A stretch of 64,000 nucleotides of DNA from Spirosoma telluris (lineage in GTDB: Bacteria; Bacteroidota; Bacteroidia; Cytophagales; Spirosomataceae), in contig QLII01000001.1 in assembly GCA_003259005.1 (NCBI GenBank), forward strand, positions 124,001 to 188,000. The letters run 5' to 3'. Position numbers and translations under genes: made by a program. The notes beneath the pieces were generated by a model. The model searched no databases, was not told the origin of the DNA, and worked only from the letters and a program-made list of their open reading frames with translations. Shown piece by piece: positions 7,607 to 16,009 of this stretch. Each line of letters opens with the position of its first letter. Positions within the stretch are counted from its first letter, which is position 1.

Positions 7607-7930
7607 ATGTCAAACTGGATTCCAATCATTACTGCTAAGAGAACTATCACCTCGTTGGAACAAGATCGTGGTCACGATGAGAAACAGGGAGTTATTCCCA
7701 ATCTAGTTAATAGTGTCGTCAATAATATAGATGCTGACCATTTTATAGATCAAGTCGAAGGAATAGCTACAAAAGTTCAAGCTATTGCTGAACGCATGAA
7801 AGGACGTGTCAGTGAATTTGAAGTAGATGAAATTACCATTTCGCTTGCTATATCGGCAGATGGTAGTATTGGAATCGCTACTGTAGGAGCAGAAGCCTCA
7901 ATTGAAATAAGTTTTAAGCGGAATAAATAA
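7607..7930 (+). CDS. Small protein resembling a trypsin-co-occurring (Trypco) domain
   Basis: The 107-residue protein has a helical middle (VNNIDADHFIDQVEGIATKV, AIAERMKGR) and a C-terminal beta pair (EFEVDEITISLAISADGSIG, then IATVGAEASIEISFKR). That ending resembles the Trypco1-type pattern, in which a strand starting like PdevevefGi is followed by a small-residue turn and a final V.l.W-like strand. From memory, such domains occur beside trypsin-like proteases and NTPases in predicted bacterial conflict systems. The tight spacing to the protease (19 bp) supports a two-gene unit. It may be a regulatory or substrate-recognition partner. The family call is tentative because the sequence is short and I could not run a profile search. 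Confidence 0.55.
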   Translation: MSNWIPIITAKRTITSLEQDRGHDEKQGVIPNLVNSVVNNIDADHFIDQVEGIATKVQAIAERMKGRVSEFEVDEITISLAISADGSIGIATVGAEASIEISFKRNK

Positions 7931-7934
7931 GCGT

Positions 7935-7973
7935 AAAGCAGGTCAATAATAATTATTACTATTGACCTGCTTT
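7935..7973. terminator. Bidirectional terminator after the protease pair
   Basis: aaagcaggtcaat (7935-7947) pairs perfectly with attgacctgcttt (7961-7973), with an AT-rich loop and T-rich 3' flank on the + strand. It separates two convergent genes and can serve both. Confidence 0.7.
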
Positions 7974-7984
7974 TGTTGCTATTA

Positions 7985-9202
7985 TTACAGGACTATTAGA
8001 GTTGCATTACAGACCATACCCGAACGGTACGGACCTAATGAGTTGAGGTAAAACAAATTATCGTTTATATCCAGACTGCCTAGTCGTACACCCTTTAAGC
8101 GAATAGGTACGGACAGGTCCAGCGTAGCAATGTCTGAAGGATGCAGATACACGGAAGCGTTCAGCATTCTAGGCCGTCTAAGAATGCGCTTTGTAGCCGT
8201 AAAATGGCGAGTGATTAGACTTTCTTCGACTTGCCCCGAAACGCCCGTAAACGCCAGCGAAAACGCGTTATCATCAACCCTTGCGCCCATTGGCCGCTTT
8301 GCCCACCAACAGGCAGTAAGTGTAACGCCAACTTTCACAATATCACCAGAAGGCGTAAGAGTATTAGTCTGTACAACTACAGTTTTGGTAGGTTCGACCA
8401 GTATTAACCTGGCTGCTGCATCATTTTTATTGACCGTTATCGTGTCACCAGACTTAGAAATCGACCGCGTTTTAATGTAGATCGGGTTTCCATACCCGCC
8501 AACAGTAGTAGACGAATCTATGCAGGCCATGAAAGGCAATTCGAATAGTGTACTTTCTTTCGAATTGGCCGTATTACCACAGGTTATAAAACCATCACCA
8601 TAGCCGATACTGGTTTTGTCTTCGTACTCTCGCCACTTATACCAGTTCTTAGCTGAATAGCCGTCAAACTGCACCGTAAGTTCTGGCTGTACACTTTCGT
8701 CTGTGTTTTTAGACCAGTCCTTAGCGTTGGGAATGTTGTCTATAACATCATCCAAAGGAACCAGCTTAACGGTATTGTGCAGGCTATCCACAACGTAGGT
8801 ACCCTGCATGACTTTAGCGATAGTCAAGGCCAGGTCTGAACAGGTTATGTCAGCAGGTAAGTTTTGCGCTACTGGCCATATATCACCCAAATGAACCAAA
8901 GAATCAGGCGTAAAACTTGCCCACGTATCACCACTGGCCAGGCTGAAGTAGTACGCATAGTCTGAAAAGGTTGTCCGACTGCTTCCAGTGAGCCTAAGCG
9001 TTAGTTCATCACCAGCCAAACAATCAACCGATGTATCTATCTGGATCGTATCAGGAATGTCTAGGCCATCATAATAACCACCCTTTGAATAGGCCGTTTT
9101 TGTAACTTCCTGGCCGTTCTTCTGTAAGATAAAATCAATGTCAGCAGCCCCGAACCGAACGATACTGTTAAACAGCAATTGAGCCTGAACCTTTACACGC
9201 AT
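7985..9202 (-). CDS. Phage tail-associated protein, N-terminally truncated remnant
   Basis: The 405 residues contain an N-terminal beta-sandwich (about 1-85, FNSIVRFGAADIDFILQKNG) and then a stretch typical of tail-associated proteins of Bacteroidota phages (ADITCSDLALTIAKVMQGTY, LVPLDDVIDNIPNAKDWS). The frame stays open upstream to 9286 and encodes a plausible continuation (NYTGKNDRYTYVCPARM), but then meets a stop with no start codon. The N-terminal part is therefore missing, and I read this as a decayed prophage gene. No other phage structural genes are present. Codon use is closer to the host than to the AT-rich block next door. The tail role is moderately sure. Confidence 0.5.
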   Translation of the reverse strand: MRVKVQAQLLFNSIVRFGAADIDFILQKNGQEVTKTAYSKGGYYDGLDIPDTIQIDTSVDCLAGDELTLRLTGSSRTTFSDYAYYFSLASGDTWASFTPDSLVHLGDIWPVAQNLPADITCSDLALTIAKVMQGTYVVDSLHNTVKLVPLDDVIDNIPNAKDWSKNTDESVQPELTVQFDGYSAKNWYKWREYEDKTSIGYGDGFITCGNTANSKESTLFELPFMACIDSSTTVGGYGNPIYIKTRSISKSGDTITVNKNDAAARLILVEPTKTVVVQTNTLTPSGDIVKVGVTLTACWWAKRPMGARVDDNAFSLAFTGVSGQVEESLITRHFTATKRILRRPRMLNASVYLHPSDIATLDLSVPIRLKGVRLGSLDINDNLFYLNSLGPYRSGMVCNATLIVL

Positions 9203-9489
9203 ACGTGCAGGGCAAACGTAGGTGTAACGGTCGTTTTTTCCGGTGTAATTGCCTCCCAGGGTAAGAAATTTATTGAACCGATTTACCTAACCGAGAATGA
9301 AGGAGAATTATAAGGCTTAGGCGGAGCGCCAAATGGTTCGATTAACCGACCGTTAGACTAAAAGACGTATGGGTTAATCGGATCTGCCAGGGTGTTTTGG
9401 GCGTATTAAAATTTGTTCTGCGTACGGCCTATATATATATGTGACCTTTTTGCAGCTCTATCATCCAAGCAGTAACTCCCTCTTCAATC

Positions 9490-9732
9490 ATGATAGTCAA
9501 ACTTATTTTGCTCTTTATTAGTGGCCGAGTAGCCCTACCTTACCTTTTTCGGCTGTTTTTTCTAAAGCAGGGTTGCCCGGTTTGTGGCAACCCACATCCT
9601 GACCAGCTACTACGGTCTAAGCGCTTGACGTTTATCCCCTTCAAAGCCTATCATTGTATGGCTTGCGGGAAACGATTTTATCGGGTAGAAATAGCTGAAT
9701 CATCGGCCTTTACTAGTAATCCTTATACCTAA
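9490..9732 (+). CDS. Small membrane-anchored zinc-ribbon protein
   Basis: The 80-residue protein starts with a hydrophobic segment (IVKLILLFISGRVALPYLFRL) that can anchor it in the membrane. It then carries two CxxC knuckles, CPVC near 29 and CMAC near 56, which should bind one zinc ion. Such proteins are common and poorly characterised in Cytophagales. The start at 9490 is supported by position just before the hydrophobic segment. The 200 bp upstream of it hold nothing I can name. Confidence 0.6.
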   Translation: MIVKLILLFISGRVALPYLFRLFFLKQGCPVCGNPHPDQLLRSKRLTFIPFKAYHCMACGKRFYRVEIAESSAFTSNPYT

Positions 9733-9736
9733 TACG

Positions 9737-9799
9737 CTTCCAAAATAGATTTTCGGGGCGTCAGACGGCCGATGCCGCCCCGAGAATCTATTTTGGAAG
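9737..9799. repeat. 24-bp stem hairpin
   Basis: Left arm 9737-9760 (cttccaaaatagattttcgg and on) pairs with 9776-9799 with one mismatch around a 15-base loop. It directly follows the zinc-ribbon gene. It lacks a T-run, so it looks more like an interspersed palindrome than a plain terminator. Confidence 0.55.
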
Positions 9800-9947
9800 A
9801 GCACTAGTTCTCCATTGGCGATGCTGTGAAGTTTTATGTGAATATTTAAATATTTTCTTTTTATAAATCTAAACGTAGCGATAATCGTATGTATTTGTGT
9901 TCCTGAATATATTCTGTACGTATGGCATTTTTCATCCCATTAATTTC

Positions 9948-10070
9948 ATGGTCATGAACTCCTTACCATCTACTTCATTTGATTTGGTCCGGTTCTTTAC
10001 CTGGGCCATTGTGTTTGGTGTTAGTATTGTTTTTGGCTCTGGGCTAGTTTGGCTCCTGTTTCATTTGTAA
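9948..10070 (+). CDS. Small single-pass membrane protein
   Basis: A 40-codon frame starts at ATG 9948 (or 9954) and ends at 10070. After a short polar lead (SLPSTSFDLVRF) it is one transmembrane segment (FTWAIVFGVSIVFGSGLVW). It lies 12 bp before the next small gene and could be co-transcribed. I do not recognise it, and short hydrophobic frames can arise by chance, so confidence is modest. The region 9800-9947 shows no other gene. Confidence 0.4.
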   Translation: MVMNSLPSTSFDLVRFFTWAIVFGVSIVFGSGLVWLLFHL

Positions 10071-10082
10071 TTTTTAAGGGCT

Positions 10083-10334
10083 ATGAGACATACTTTGAAA
10101 CTGTACGACCTAGGCCGTAACTGTTATACAGTACCCGTCAGTACAACCGGGTCTCTTTGGGCTGGTTATGGCGCCTGGCATTATCGAGCCTGTTCTTTTC
10201 TAAGGATAAATCGATCAGGCCATCGGGCCAGATTAACGAAAAATGCCTGTCTGATTATTGAGCCTGAGGCTGATTTTGTGGTCGCGGCCTTGTCTACTGG
10301 TCACCACCGTGCTGCATGGATTTTAATGCACTAG
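10083..10334 (+). CDS. Hypothetical protein
   Basis: The 83-residue frame starts with ATG 12 bp after the small membrane protein. The N-terminal part (HTLKLYDLGRNCYTVPV) reads like a folded protein and the middle is Arg and His rich. No known motif is seen. It may be a genuine small gene of the island border or a chance frame; the continuous open frame and the tight spacing argue mildly for it. Confidence 0.35.
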   Translation: MRHTLKLYDLGRNCYTVPVSTTGSLWAGYGAWHYRACSFLRINRSGHRARLTKNACLIIEPEADFVVAALSTGHHRAAWILMH

Positions 10335-10403
10335 AGTGAGTACCACCGAGCGTAAGCGGCCTTTTCTGGGGATAAAAATCATGGCTACCCTTTGGATCGG
10401 TCG

Positions 10404-11438
10404 TTATAGGGTTGCCAAAAAAGCCATCGTATCTACCCCATCAGCATAATCACGTAGGCCAGGGCGTTGGGTTTGACCGAATGCAACGCTGCCAGGATAC
10501 CATGCCTTTGCCGATGCAACAACCTGAATCTGATTTTTGTGGCTGGAAATCCAGGCCGATGCATCAGCCTGAGAGTGATAGGTCTGAAAATAAAGAACAG
10601 ATATTGGGGAGACCAGGCCCGTATTTTCCGTTACGAGTAAATATCCATTATCCAGGTGAGGAACAGCATTTATGAGGTAAATCGACTTATTGTAGTCGTA
10701 GTTGTTCTGGTATTTATGGTTGTTGAGGTAGATAGAAGCCTGAGGTTCCAAAGCCTGTAGTAGGGGCACAAAATCATAACCTTCCGGCACCAATAAGGTG
10801 GATACATTACGGCACCCTAACCCATAATAGTCTAAGATGTCGTGCCCAAGTTTCAAAAATTCGCTTTCAGTTTCTTCTCCCATCAGCAGGCCTACCGAAG
10901 TGCGATTTTTACGGATCAAATGGGGCTTTTTAGCAAAGTAATACTCGAAATAACGTGCTGTATTATTACTACCCGTTGCTATATAGGCATCGGCCGCATT
11001 CAGGCGTTCGGCCTCCTCAATCCAAGGGTCGAAAGCAGGATTAATCTCCTTTATTTTTTGTATTAAATAATGAATTAGTACAAAATCCTGCGTGCTCAAT
11101 TTAGCGAGTAACCGGTGGCCGCTCATAAGCACACAGAGTAGATCATGGAAGCCAACTGCCGGAATATTACCCGCCATTACAACACCAATTGCACGGGGAA
11201 CTGTGGGGTGGCCAACTTCTTCATTAGGCTGATAGTGCCTTAACCAGGTTTCGAGTTTAGGGGCTGACAGAAACTGATCTGCAATAGCTCGCAAGGCATT
11301 CAGTGAATTGTCAGGCGTAAAAAAGTTGTTTTTATAATAAGCCTGTTGAGCAACTTCGTCAAGTTCGGGTTGCGCACCGGCCGAGCGAAGAAAGTCGCCT
11401 AAGGCCACGAACGTTTGCAGGCGTTCTGATTGAAGCAT
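10404..11438 (-). CDS. Acyl-CoA reductase (LuxC family)
   Basis: The enzyme belongs to the LuxC family of NADPH-dependent acyl-CoA reductases, which form an acyl-enzyme thioester and reduce it to an aldehyde. Features seen are the nucleotide-fold segment (IGVVMAGNIPAVGFHDLLCV), the conserved KNRTSVGLL stretch and the likely catalytic Cys in YYGLGCRNVSTLL. About 345 residues is normal for the Bacteroidota form. The start at 11438 (MLQSERLQTF) is preferred over one five codons upstream. It is divergent from the ferredoxin, an arrangement often seen in this phylum, so the ferredoxin may supply electrons to a connected pathway. The physiological substrate is unknown. Confidence 0.8.
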   Translation of the reverse strand: MLQSERLQTFVALGDFLRSAGAQPELDEVAQQAYYKNNFFTPDNSLNALRAIADQFLSAPKLETWLRHYQPNEEVGHPTVPRAIGVVMAGNIPAVGFHDLLCVLMSGHRLLAKLSTQDFVLIHYLIQKIKEINPAFDPWIEEAERLNAADAYIATGSNNTARYFEYYFAKKPHLIRKNRTSVGLLMGEETESEFLKLGHDILDYYGLGCRNVSTLLVPEGYDFVPLLQALEPQASIYLNNHKYQNNYDYNKSIYLINAVPHLDNGYLLVTENTGLVSPISVLYFQTYHSQADASAWISSHKNQIQVVASAKAWYPGSVAFGQTQRPGLRDYADGVDTMAFLATL

Positions 11439-11490
11439 GAATTCGATTAACAAATTTAATACACCATCAACTAATGTAATGAAATATTAG

Positions 11491-11521
11491 TTTGCCGTCA
11501 GCCTTTAAATAGTTATATTTG
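11491..11521 (+). promoter_or_regulatory. Bacteroidota-type promoter of the ferredoxin gene
   Basis: TTTG at 11491-11494, a 19-bp spacer, and TATATTTG at 11514-11521 match the -33/-7 consensus of the phylum exactly. Transcription would start near 11528, about 45 bases before the ferredoxin start. Confidence 0.75.
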
Positions 11522-11559
11522 TTGTTCAATCTGGAAAGTCACAATTTTAGCGTATATAA

Positions 11560-11921
<362 letters not shown>

Positions 11922-11948
11922 AAATATAGTATAAGTCAACTATCTGTC

Positions 11949-11978
11949 AATGCCTGACCAGTTCACTGGTCAGGCATT
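11949..11978 (+). terminator. Terminator after ferredoxin
   Basis: aatgcctgaccagt and its reverse complement form a strong 12-14 bp hairpin, followed by attgtttta. It lies 27 bp after the ferredoxin stop. Confidence 0.75.
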
Positions 11979-12273
11979 ATTGTTTTATACCCTTTACTGG
12001 CACCAAAGCGCCCTTTTTAGTGTGAAAGTTGCTACTATTGTATAAGAATAATATTTGGCAAATTGAGTCGGAAGCCAAATAAATTAAAATTTTTTATTTT
12101 AAGTAATTTTCAGTATTTGTAGTGGAATTAATAGCATATTTTCAATAAAATAGACCAAAAAACACAAAAACAGCTATTTTTTTTGGACTATTACTTGCGT
12201 AGGATAATTTATATGACAACATTTGCTCAGAAATATAACCTGTATCGGATCTCTCACCGGCCAAATTATTAGT

Positions 12274-13440
12274 ATGAAAAAAGCAATTTTACTTATTAAC
12301 TGTTTGTTTTTAGCTTTTGCTGTTCAAGCACAGGATTCCACCGCTGTTACGCCGGGTAAATTCACGTTTTCCGGTTACATGGATACGTATTATTTTGGCA
12401 ATTTCAACAATCCGAAAAGCCAGTCAAACTTAGGTTTAAATGGTTCAGGCGTTGGTAATGCACGGGCTTTTGACCAGCGGGCTGGCCAATTTGGTATTGG
12501 CTTGATTCAGGCAAAGGCTGCTTACTCATCCAGTAAAGTGGATGCTGTTATGGACCTGACATTTGGTCCCTTCTCTGATTTAGGGAACTACGGTAACTAT
12601 ATTGGGCCATTAGGGCCAGGCTCTACCTCACTGGCTATTAAACAGGCCTACATTACGCTTAAAGCGACCAGCAAACTGTCGTTCACGATGGGTCAGTTTG
12701 GTACTCACATTGGGTATGAGGTCATTGATGCGCCTGTTAACTACAATTACTCGTTATCTAATCTTTTCAATAACGGCCCCTTTTATCATATCGGTCTGAA
12801 AGCCCAATATGCATTTAGCGACAAGGCGTCTTTGATGGTTGGCTTAGTAAACAACGTCGATAACTTAAATGATAACAATAAAAAGAAAGGCTTAATTGGT
12901 CAATTCTTTTTCTCGCCTGTTTCGGGCTGGAATGTTTATCTGAACGCTATTGTATCGAACGAAGCGTCGCAGGACGTTACCTCGGGAACGACTACCGTAA
13001 AGGCTGGTGATGCAAATTACCAACTCTTCGACCTGACAACGACTTACCAGATTACGTCGAAATTTTTCCTGGGTCTGAATGCAGCTAGTGGTTCACAAAA
13101 GGGGGATTATCAAGGTGTAGGTGGACCTATAACGTCGAAAAGCTGGGGTGGCGTTGCTGGATATGCTAACTACGCATTCACCGATAAATTTGGCTTAGGT
13201 CTTCGTTACGAAACATTCGATAACAAAAATGGCGCTCGTGCTTTGACAGATGCGGCTGGTAATGGTGCCAGTGTTAATTCCATAACCGTTACAGGCAATA
13301 TCACAGCCGCTGATGGTCACTTGTTGCTCAAACCCGAATTGCGGATTGATAGCTATTCGGCCAACAAATTTGAAAAAAATGATGGCTCGCTGACGACCTC
13401 ACAAGCTACTCTAGGTATGGCCGCCATCTTTAAGTTCTAG
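12274..13440 (+). CDS. Outer-membrane beta-barrel porin (BBP2-like)
   Basis: The start at 12274 gives MKKAILLINCLFLAFAVQAQ, a clear signal peptide; an upstream start would bury it. The mature protein of about 370 residues is rich in alternating strands and aromatic girdles (FSGYMDTYYFGNF, LSFTMGQFGTHIGY, FGLGLRYETFDN) and ends in AAIFKF, with a terminal Phe as in outer-membrane barrels. It resembles the putative beta-barrel porin-2 family. It lies 67 bp before the ammonium transporter on the same strand, an arrangement suggesting that it is the outer-membrane route for ammonium or small amines. The 300 bp upstream hold an ATTTGGC...GCCAAAT inverted repeat at about 12053-12081 and a weak promoter-like AATATTTG. 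Confidence 0.82.
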   Translation: MKKAILLINCLFLAFAVQAQDSTAVTPGKFTFSGYMDTYYFGNFNNPKSQSNLGLNGSGVGNARAFDQRAGQFGIGLIQAKAAYSSSKVDAVMDLTFGPFSDLGNYGNYIGPLGPGSTSLAIKQAYITLKATSKLSFTMGQFGTHIGYEVIDAPVNYNYSLSNLFNNGPFYHIGLKAQYAFSDKASLMVGLVNNVDNLNDNNKKKGLIGQFFFSPVSGWNVYLNAIVSNEASQDVTSGTTTVKAGDANYQLFDLTTTYQITSKFFLGLNAASGSQKGDYQGVGGPITSKSWGGVAGYANYAFTDKFGLGLRYETFDNKNGARALTDAAGNGASVNSITVTGNITAADGHLLLKPELRIDSYSANKFEKNDGSLTTSQATLGMAAIFKF

Positions 13441-13507
13441 TCTCTCTCTCTCGTTTTCTTAACCTAATTTCTTAATTAATTCAGTACAACAAAAAACCTC
13501 GATTACT

Positions 13508-14842
13508 ATGCAAAAGCCCAATTACATTCCTCTTATCCTGTTGGGAGTTGTCGCCGTGCTCGGCGTAATCCCCGGTTTCAACTCTGTTCCGACGCAAATC
13601 GTGACGGAAGGTATTAATTCAGGTGATACCGCCTGGATGCTTGTTGCTACCGCTCTGGTTCTGCTGATGACGCCTGGTCTGGCATATTTCTATGGCGGAA
13701 TGGTTAACAACAAGAACGTTATTTCCACCATGCTCCAAAGCTTCGTTGCGATGGGTGTTATCAGTGTATTATGGGTAGTTGTTGGATTTAGCCTGGCTTT
13801 CGGAAGCTCTATTGGTGGTTTCATTGGTAATCCAATGGATCACTTTATGTTTAAAGGCGTGTTAGATGGTAAGCCCTGGTCGCTGGCGGCTTCAATTCCA
13901 CTGGTGGTGTTCGCTTTCTTCCAACTGAAATTTGCCGTTATTACACCTGCTCTGGTAACAGGTTCGATGGCTGAGCGTATTAACTTCCGGTCGTACGTTC
14001 TGTTCATGATTCTGTTCAGCCTGTTCGTATATGCTCCATTGGCGCACATGACCTGGCACCCAGATGGTATCCTCTTTAAATTAGGGGTACTTGACTTTGC
14101 TGGCGGAACGGTTGTTCACATGTCGGCTGGCTGGGCTGCCCTGGCAGGTGCTCTGTATCTGAAACGCCGTAAGTCACATATGGAAGCTAGCTATTTTCCA
14201 CCTGCTAACATTCCATTTGTCTTGTTGGGCACAGGCCTGCTGTGGTTCGGTTGGTTTGGTTTCAATGCTGGTTCGGCTGTTGCTGCTTCGCCATTGGCTG
14301 CTTCTGCCTTCGCTACGACAAACACGGCTGCTGCCGCTGCTGGTCTGGCCTGGGTATTGTTTGATGCAGCTAAAGGCAAGAAAGTTTCGGCTCTTGGTTT
14401 CTGTATCGGTGCTGTAGTGGGTCTGGTCGCTATTACGCCAGCGGCTGGTTTTGTTACCATTCCAAATGCCATCTTCATTGGTACAGTTGGTGCTATGATC
14501 TCGAACTATATCGCTCACCTACGCTCGAAATCAACGCTTGACGATACACTCGACGTTTTCCCTTGCCATGGTGTTGGCGGTATGGTAGGTATGGTTATGA
14601 CAGGCATTTTCGCCAGCAAAGGGGTTAACTCGGCCGTCGTTGACGAAGGTCTGGCATTTGGCCAAACCACGCTGTTCGTTAACCACATGATCGCTTTAGT
14701 TGCGGTTTCAGCATTTGCCTTCATTCTGTCGTATATTCTGCTGAAAGTAACGGATTTGATTCTGCCACTGCGCGTAACGGAAGAAGACGAGAAATCTGGT
14801 CTGGACATCAGCCAGCACGACGAATTCCTGATCGAAGCGTAA
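13508..14842 (+). CDS. amt: Ammonium transporter (Amt/Mep/Rh family)
   Basis: The 444-residue inner-membrane channel conducts ammonium or ammonia. It has about 11-12 hydrophobic segments, the family signature FAGGTVVHMSAGWAAL with the first pore His, and DVFPCHGVGGMVG with the second. GLAYFYGGMVNNKNVIS matches the conserved first block. The C-terminal tail is short and acidic (TEEDEKSGLDISQHDEF). No glnK follows, unlike many bacteria. The upstream gene is a porin likely to be co-expressed. A 19-bp hairpin follows the stop. Confidence 0.95.
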   Translation: MQKPNYIPLILLGVVAVLGVIPGFNSVPTQIVTEGINSGDTAWMLVATALVLLMTPGLAYFYGGMVNNKNVISTMLQSFVAMGVISVLWVVVGFSLAFGSSIGGFIGNPMDHFMFKGVLDGKPWSLAASIPLVVFAFFQLKFAVITPALVTGSMAERINFRSYVLFMILFSLFVYAPLAHMTWHPDGILFKLGVLDFAGGTVVHMSAGWAALAGALYLKRRKSHMEASYFPPANIPFVLLGTGLLWFGWFGFNAGSAVAASPLAASAFATTNTAAAAAGLAWVLFDAAKGKKVSALGFCIGAVVGLVAITPAAGFVTIPNAIFIGTVGAMISNYIAHLRSKSTLDDTLDVFPCHGVGGMVGMVMTGIFASKGVNSAVVDEGLAFGQTTLFVNHMIALVAVSAFAFILSYILLKVTDLILPLRVTEEDEKSGLDISQHDEFLIEA

Positions 14843-14850
14843 TGTAGGTA

Positions 14851-14901
14851 AGATGTATGATATAGGATATATCTCTAGATGGTATCCTATATCATACATC
14901 T
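14851..14901. terminator. 19-bp perfect hairpin after amt
   Basis: agatgtatgatataggata (14851-14869) pairs perfectly with 14883-14901. It is AT-rich and lacks a clear T-run, so it may be a terminator, an mRNA stabiliser or an interspersed palindrome. Confidence 0.55.
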
Positions 14902-15041
14902 TATACTGATAGCTTATATAATTCTACATAGTTGTCTATAATAGTAGATCATACATAGTACGTTATACAGCGACAGAGCCACAGGCACCTGTCTGGCCTA
15001 TACCTGGCAGCTTTATCTGTGGTTTTGTTGTACTCATGGAG

Positions 15042-15061
15042 CCGTTCCCGCCTGGGAGCGG
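15042..15061 (+). terminator. Short GC-rich hairpin followed by T-rich DNA
   Basis: ccgttccc and gggagcgg form an 8-bp stem, followed by tttcctattttt. It lies in the 245-bp gap between convergent genes. The stretch 14902-15041 contains no gene I can support. Confidence 0.45.
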
Positions 15062-15087
15062 TTTCCTATTTTTAGGACATTTGGGAT

Positions 15088-15495
15088 TTATAGCGCCCGC
15101 ATACGATTATTTTTGGGATTGTGCTCCACTTCGGCAAGCCCCAGGGCTTCCATGAGGGGTGGAACATACATACCAAAACGGCCACGGAGCCCTTTCTTCA
15201 ATCCATACCACCCACCCACTGGGTTTTCTGTCGACCGTCCCCAGGCTTCTACCGTCCCTGCTTTGGCTGGTTTTTGTTCATCGGCAGCACCTAGTTCCAT
15301 CCAATCGCCATGCTCTTTTAACATCGTATGCAGATCAGTAAGGCAACGATAATCATACAATAAAACTGTTTTCCCGACAGTACAGACTAAAATTTCGGTA
15401 CCGTCTTTCTCTGCTTTATACATTGTGTATTCGGCAGTGCCTGGTGGAGTTTTGAGCTGCCAGGGGTTTTCTTTTGTTCCATCCTCTTGTGCCAT
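15088..15495 (-). CDS. Conserved hypothetical protein
   Basis: The 135-residue protein is soluble and looks conserved: it opens AQEDGTKENPWQLKTPPGTA, followed by EYTMYKAEKDGTEILVCTVG. The C-terminal half has a Gly-rich segment (GRSTENPVGGWYGLKKGLRG) and ends with AEVEHNPKNNRMRAL. This resembles a small uncharacterised DUF family in which the PW..KTPPG start is typical. No catalytic residues can be assigned. It lies 35 bp downstream of the DUF1304 gene and may share its transcript. Confidence 0.65.
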   Translation of the reverse strand: MAQEDGTKENPWQLKTPPGTAEYTMYKAEKDGTEILVCTVGKTVLLYDYRCLTDLHTMLKEHGDWMELGAADEQKPAKAGTVEAWGRSTENPVGGWYGLKKGLRGRFGMYVPPLMEALGLAEVEHNPKNNRMRAL

Positions 15496-15529
15496 GTGTA
15501 AAGTTTAGGTGTTATATCGTTTAGTTACG

Positions 15530-15892
15530 TTAGGCAAAGAAGACGGCCAATAAGGCTAAGATAGCGGGCAGGGCCTGAACGAAAAAGATGGATCGCTGAG
15601 CCGTGAGTGCACCAAAAATGCCAGCGACAATAACGCAGCCCAGAAAAAAGTAGGCAACGTTTATACGCCAGGCACTATCTTCAATGAGTAAAGACCAGAT
15701 AAGTCCGGCGGCTAAAAAACCGTTGTATAACCCTTGATTCGCGGCCAGTGATTTAGTTGGCTCAAACAAGTCGGGCGGGAAAGATCGAAAGGTTTTTCGA
15801 CCTCGGGTAGTCCAGGCAAACATTTCCAGCCAAAGAATATAGATGTGCTCGATAGCAACAACGCCGATCAGAATTTCAGCAAGTAATTTCAT
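15530..15892 (-). CDS. DUF1304-family membrane protein
   Basis: The 120-residue protein has four hydrophobic segments and the family start LAEILIGVVAIEHIYILWLE, with Glu and His in the first helix. A further hallmark is the cytoplasmic segment LFEPTKSLAANQGLYNGFLA. Members are small inner-membrane proteins of unknown function. The usual length is about 120 residues, so the gene is complete. Confidence 0.82.
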   Translation of the reverse strand: MKLLAEILIGVVAIEHIYILWLEMFAWTTRGRKTFRSFPPDLFEPTKSLAANQGLYNGFLAAGLIWSLLIEDSAWRINVAYFFLGCVIVAGIFGALTAQRSIFFVQALPAILALLAVFFA

Positions 15893-15969
15893 AAAGGTAG
15901 TAGAGGAAGGAGTGAACCATACATTTATCTTGACTCTTGGATAGTCGATTTACAAATAAGTCTGGATAC

Positions 15970-15998
15970 AAAAAAGGCCGATGTCAAAATCGGCCTTT
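15970..15998 (-). terminator. Rho-independent terminator of mtaB
   Basis: aaaggccgat (15973-15982) and atcggccttt (15989-15998) form a perfect 10-bp stem. On the minus strand the stem is followed by a run of T. It sits 12 bp beyond the mtaB stop. Confidence 0.85.
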
Positions 15999-16009
15999 GG
16001 GTTGGGATG

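Noticed and set aside
9230-9430. tRNA-like word ggttcgattaacc
   Set aside because: No cloverleaf, acceptor stem or anticodon arm can be drawn around it.
12053-12081. ATTTGGC/GCCAAAT inverted repeat as operator of the porin-amt pair
   Set aside because: Only 7-bp arms in AT-rich DNA and 200 bp from the start; no regulator nearby to assign.
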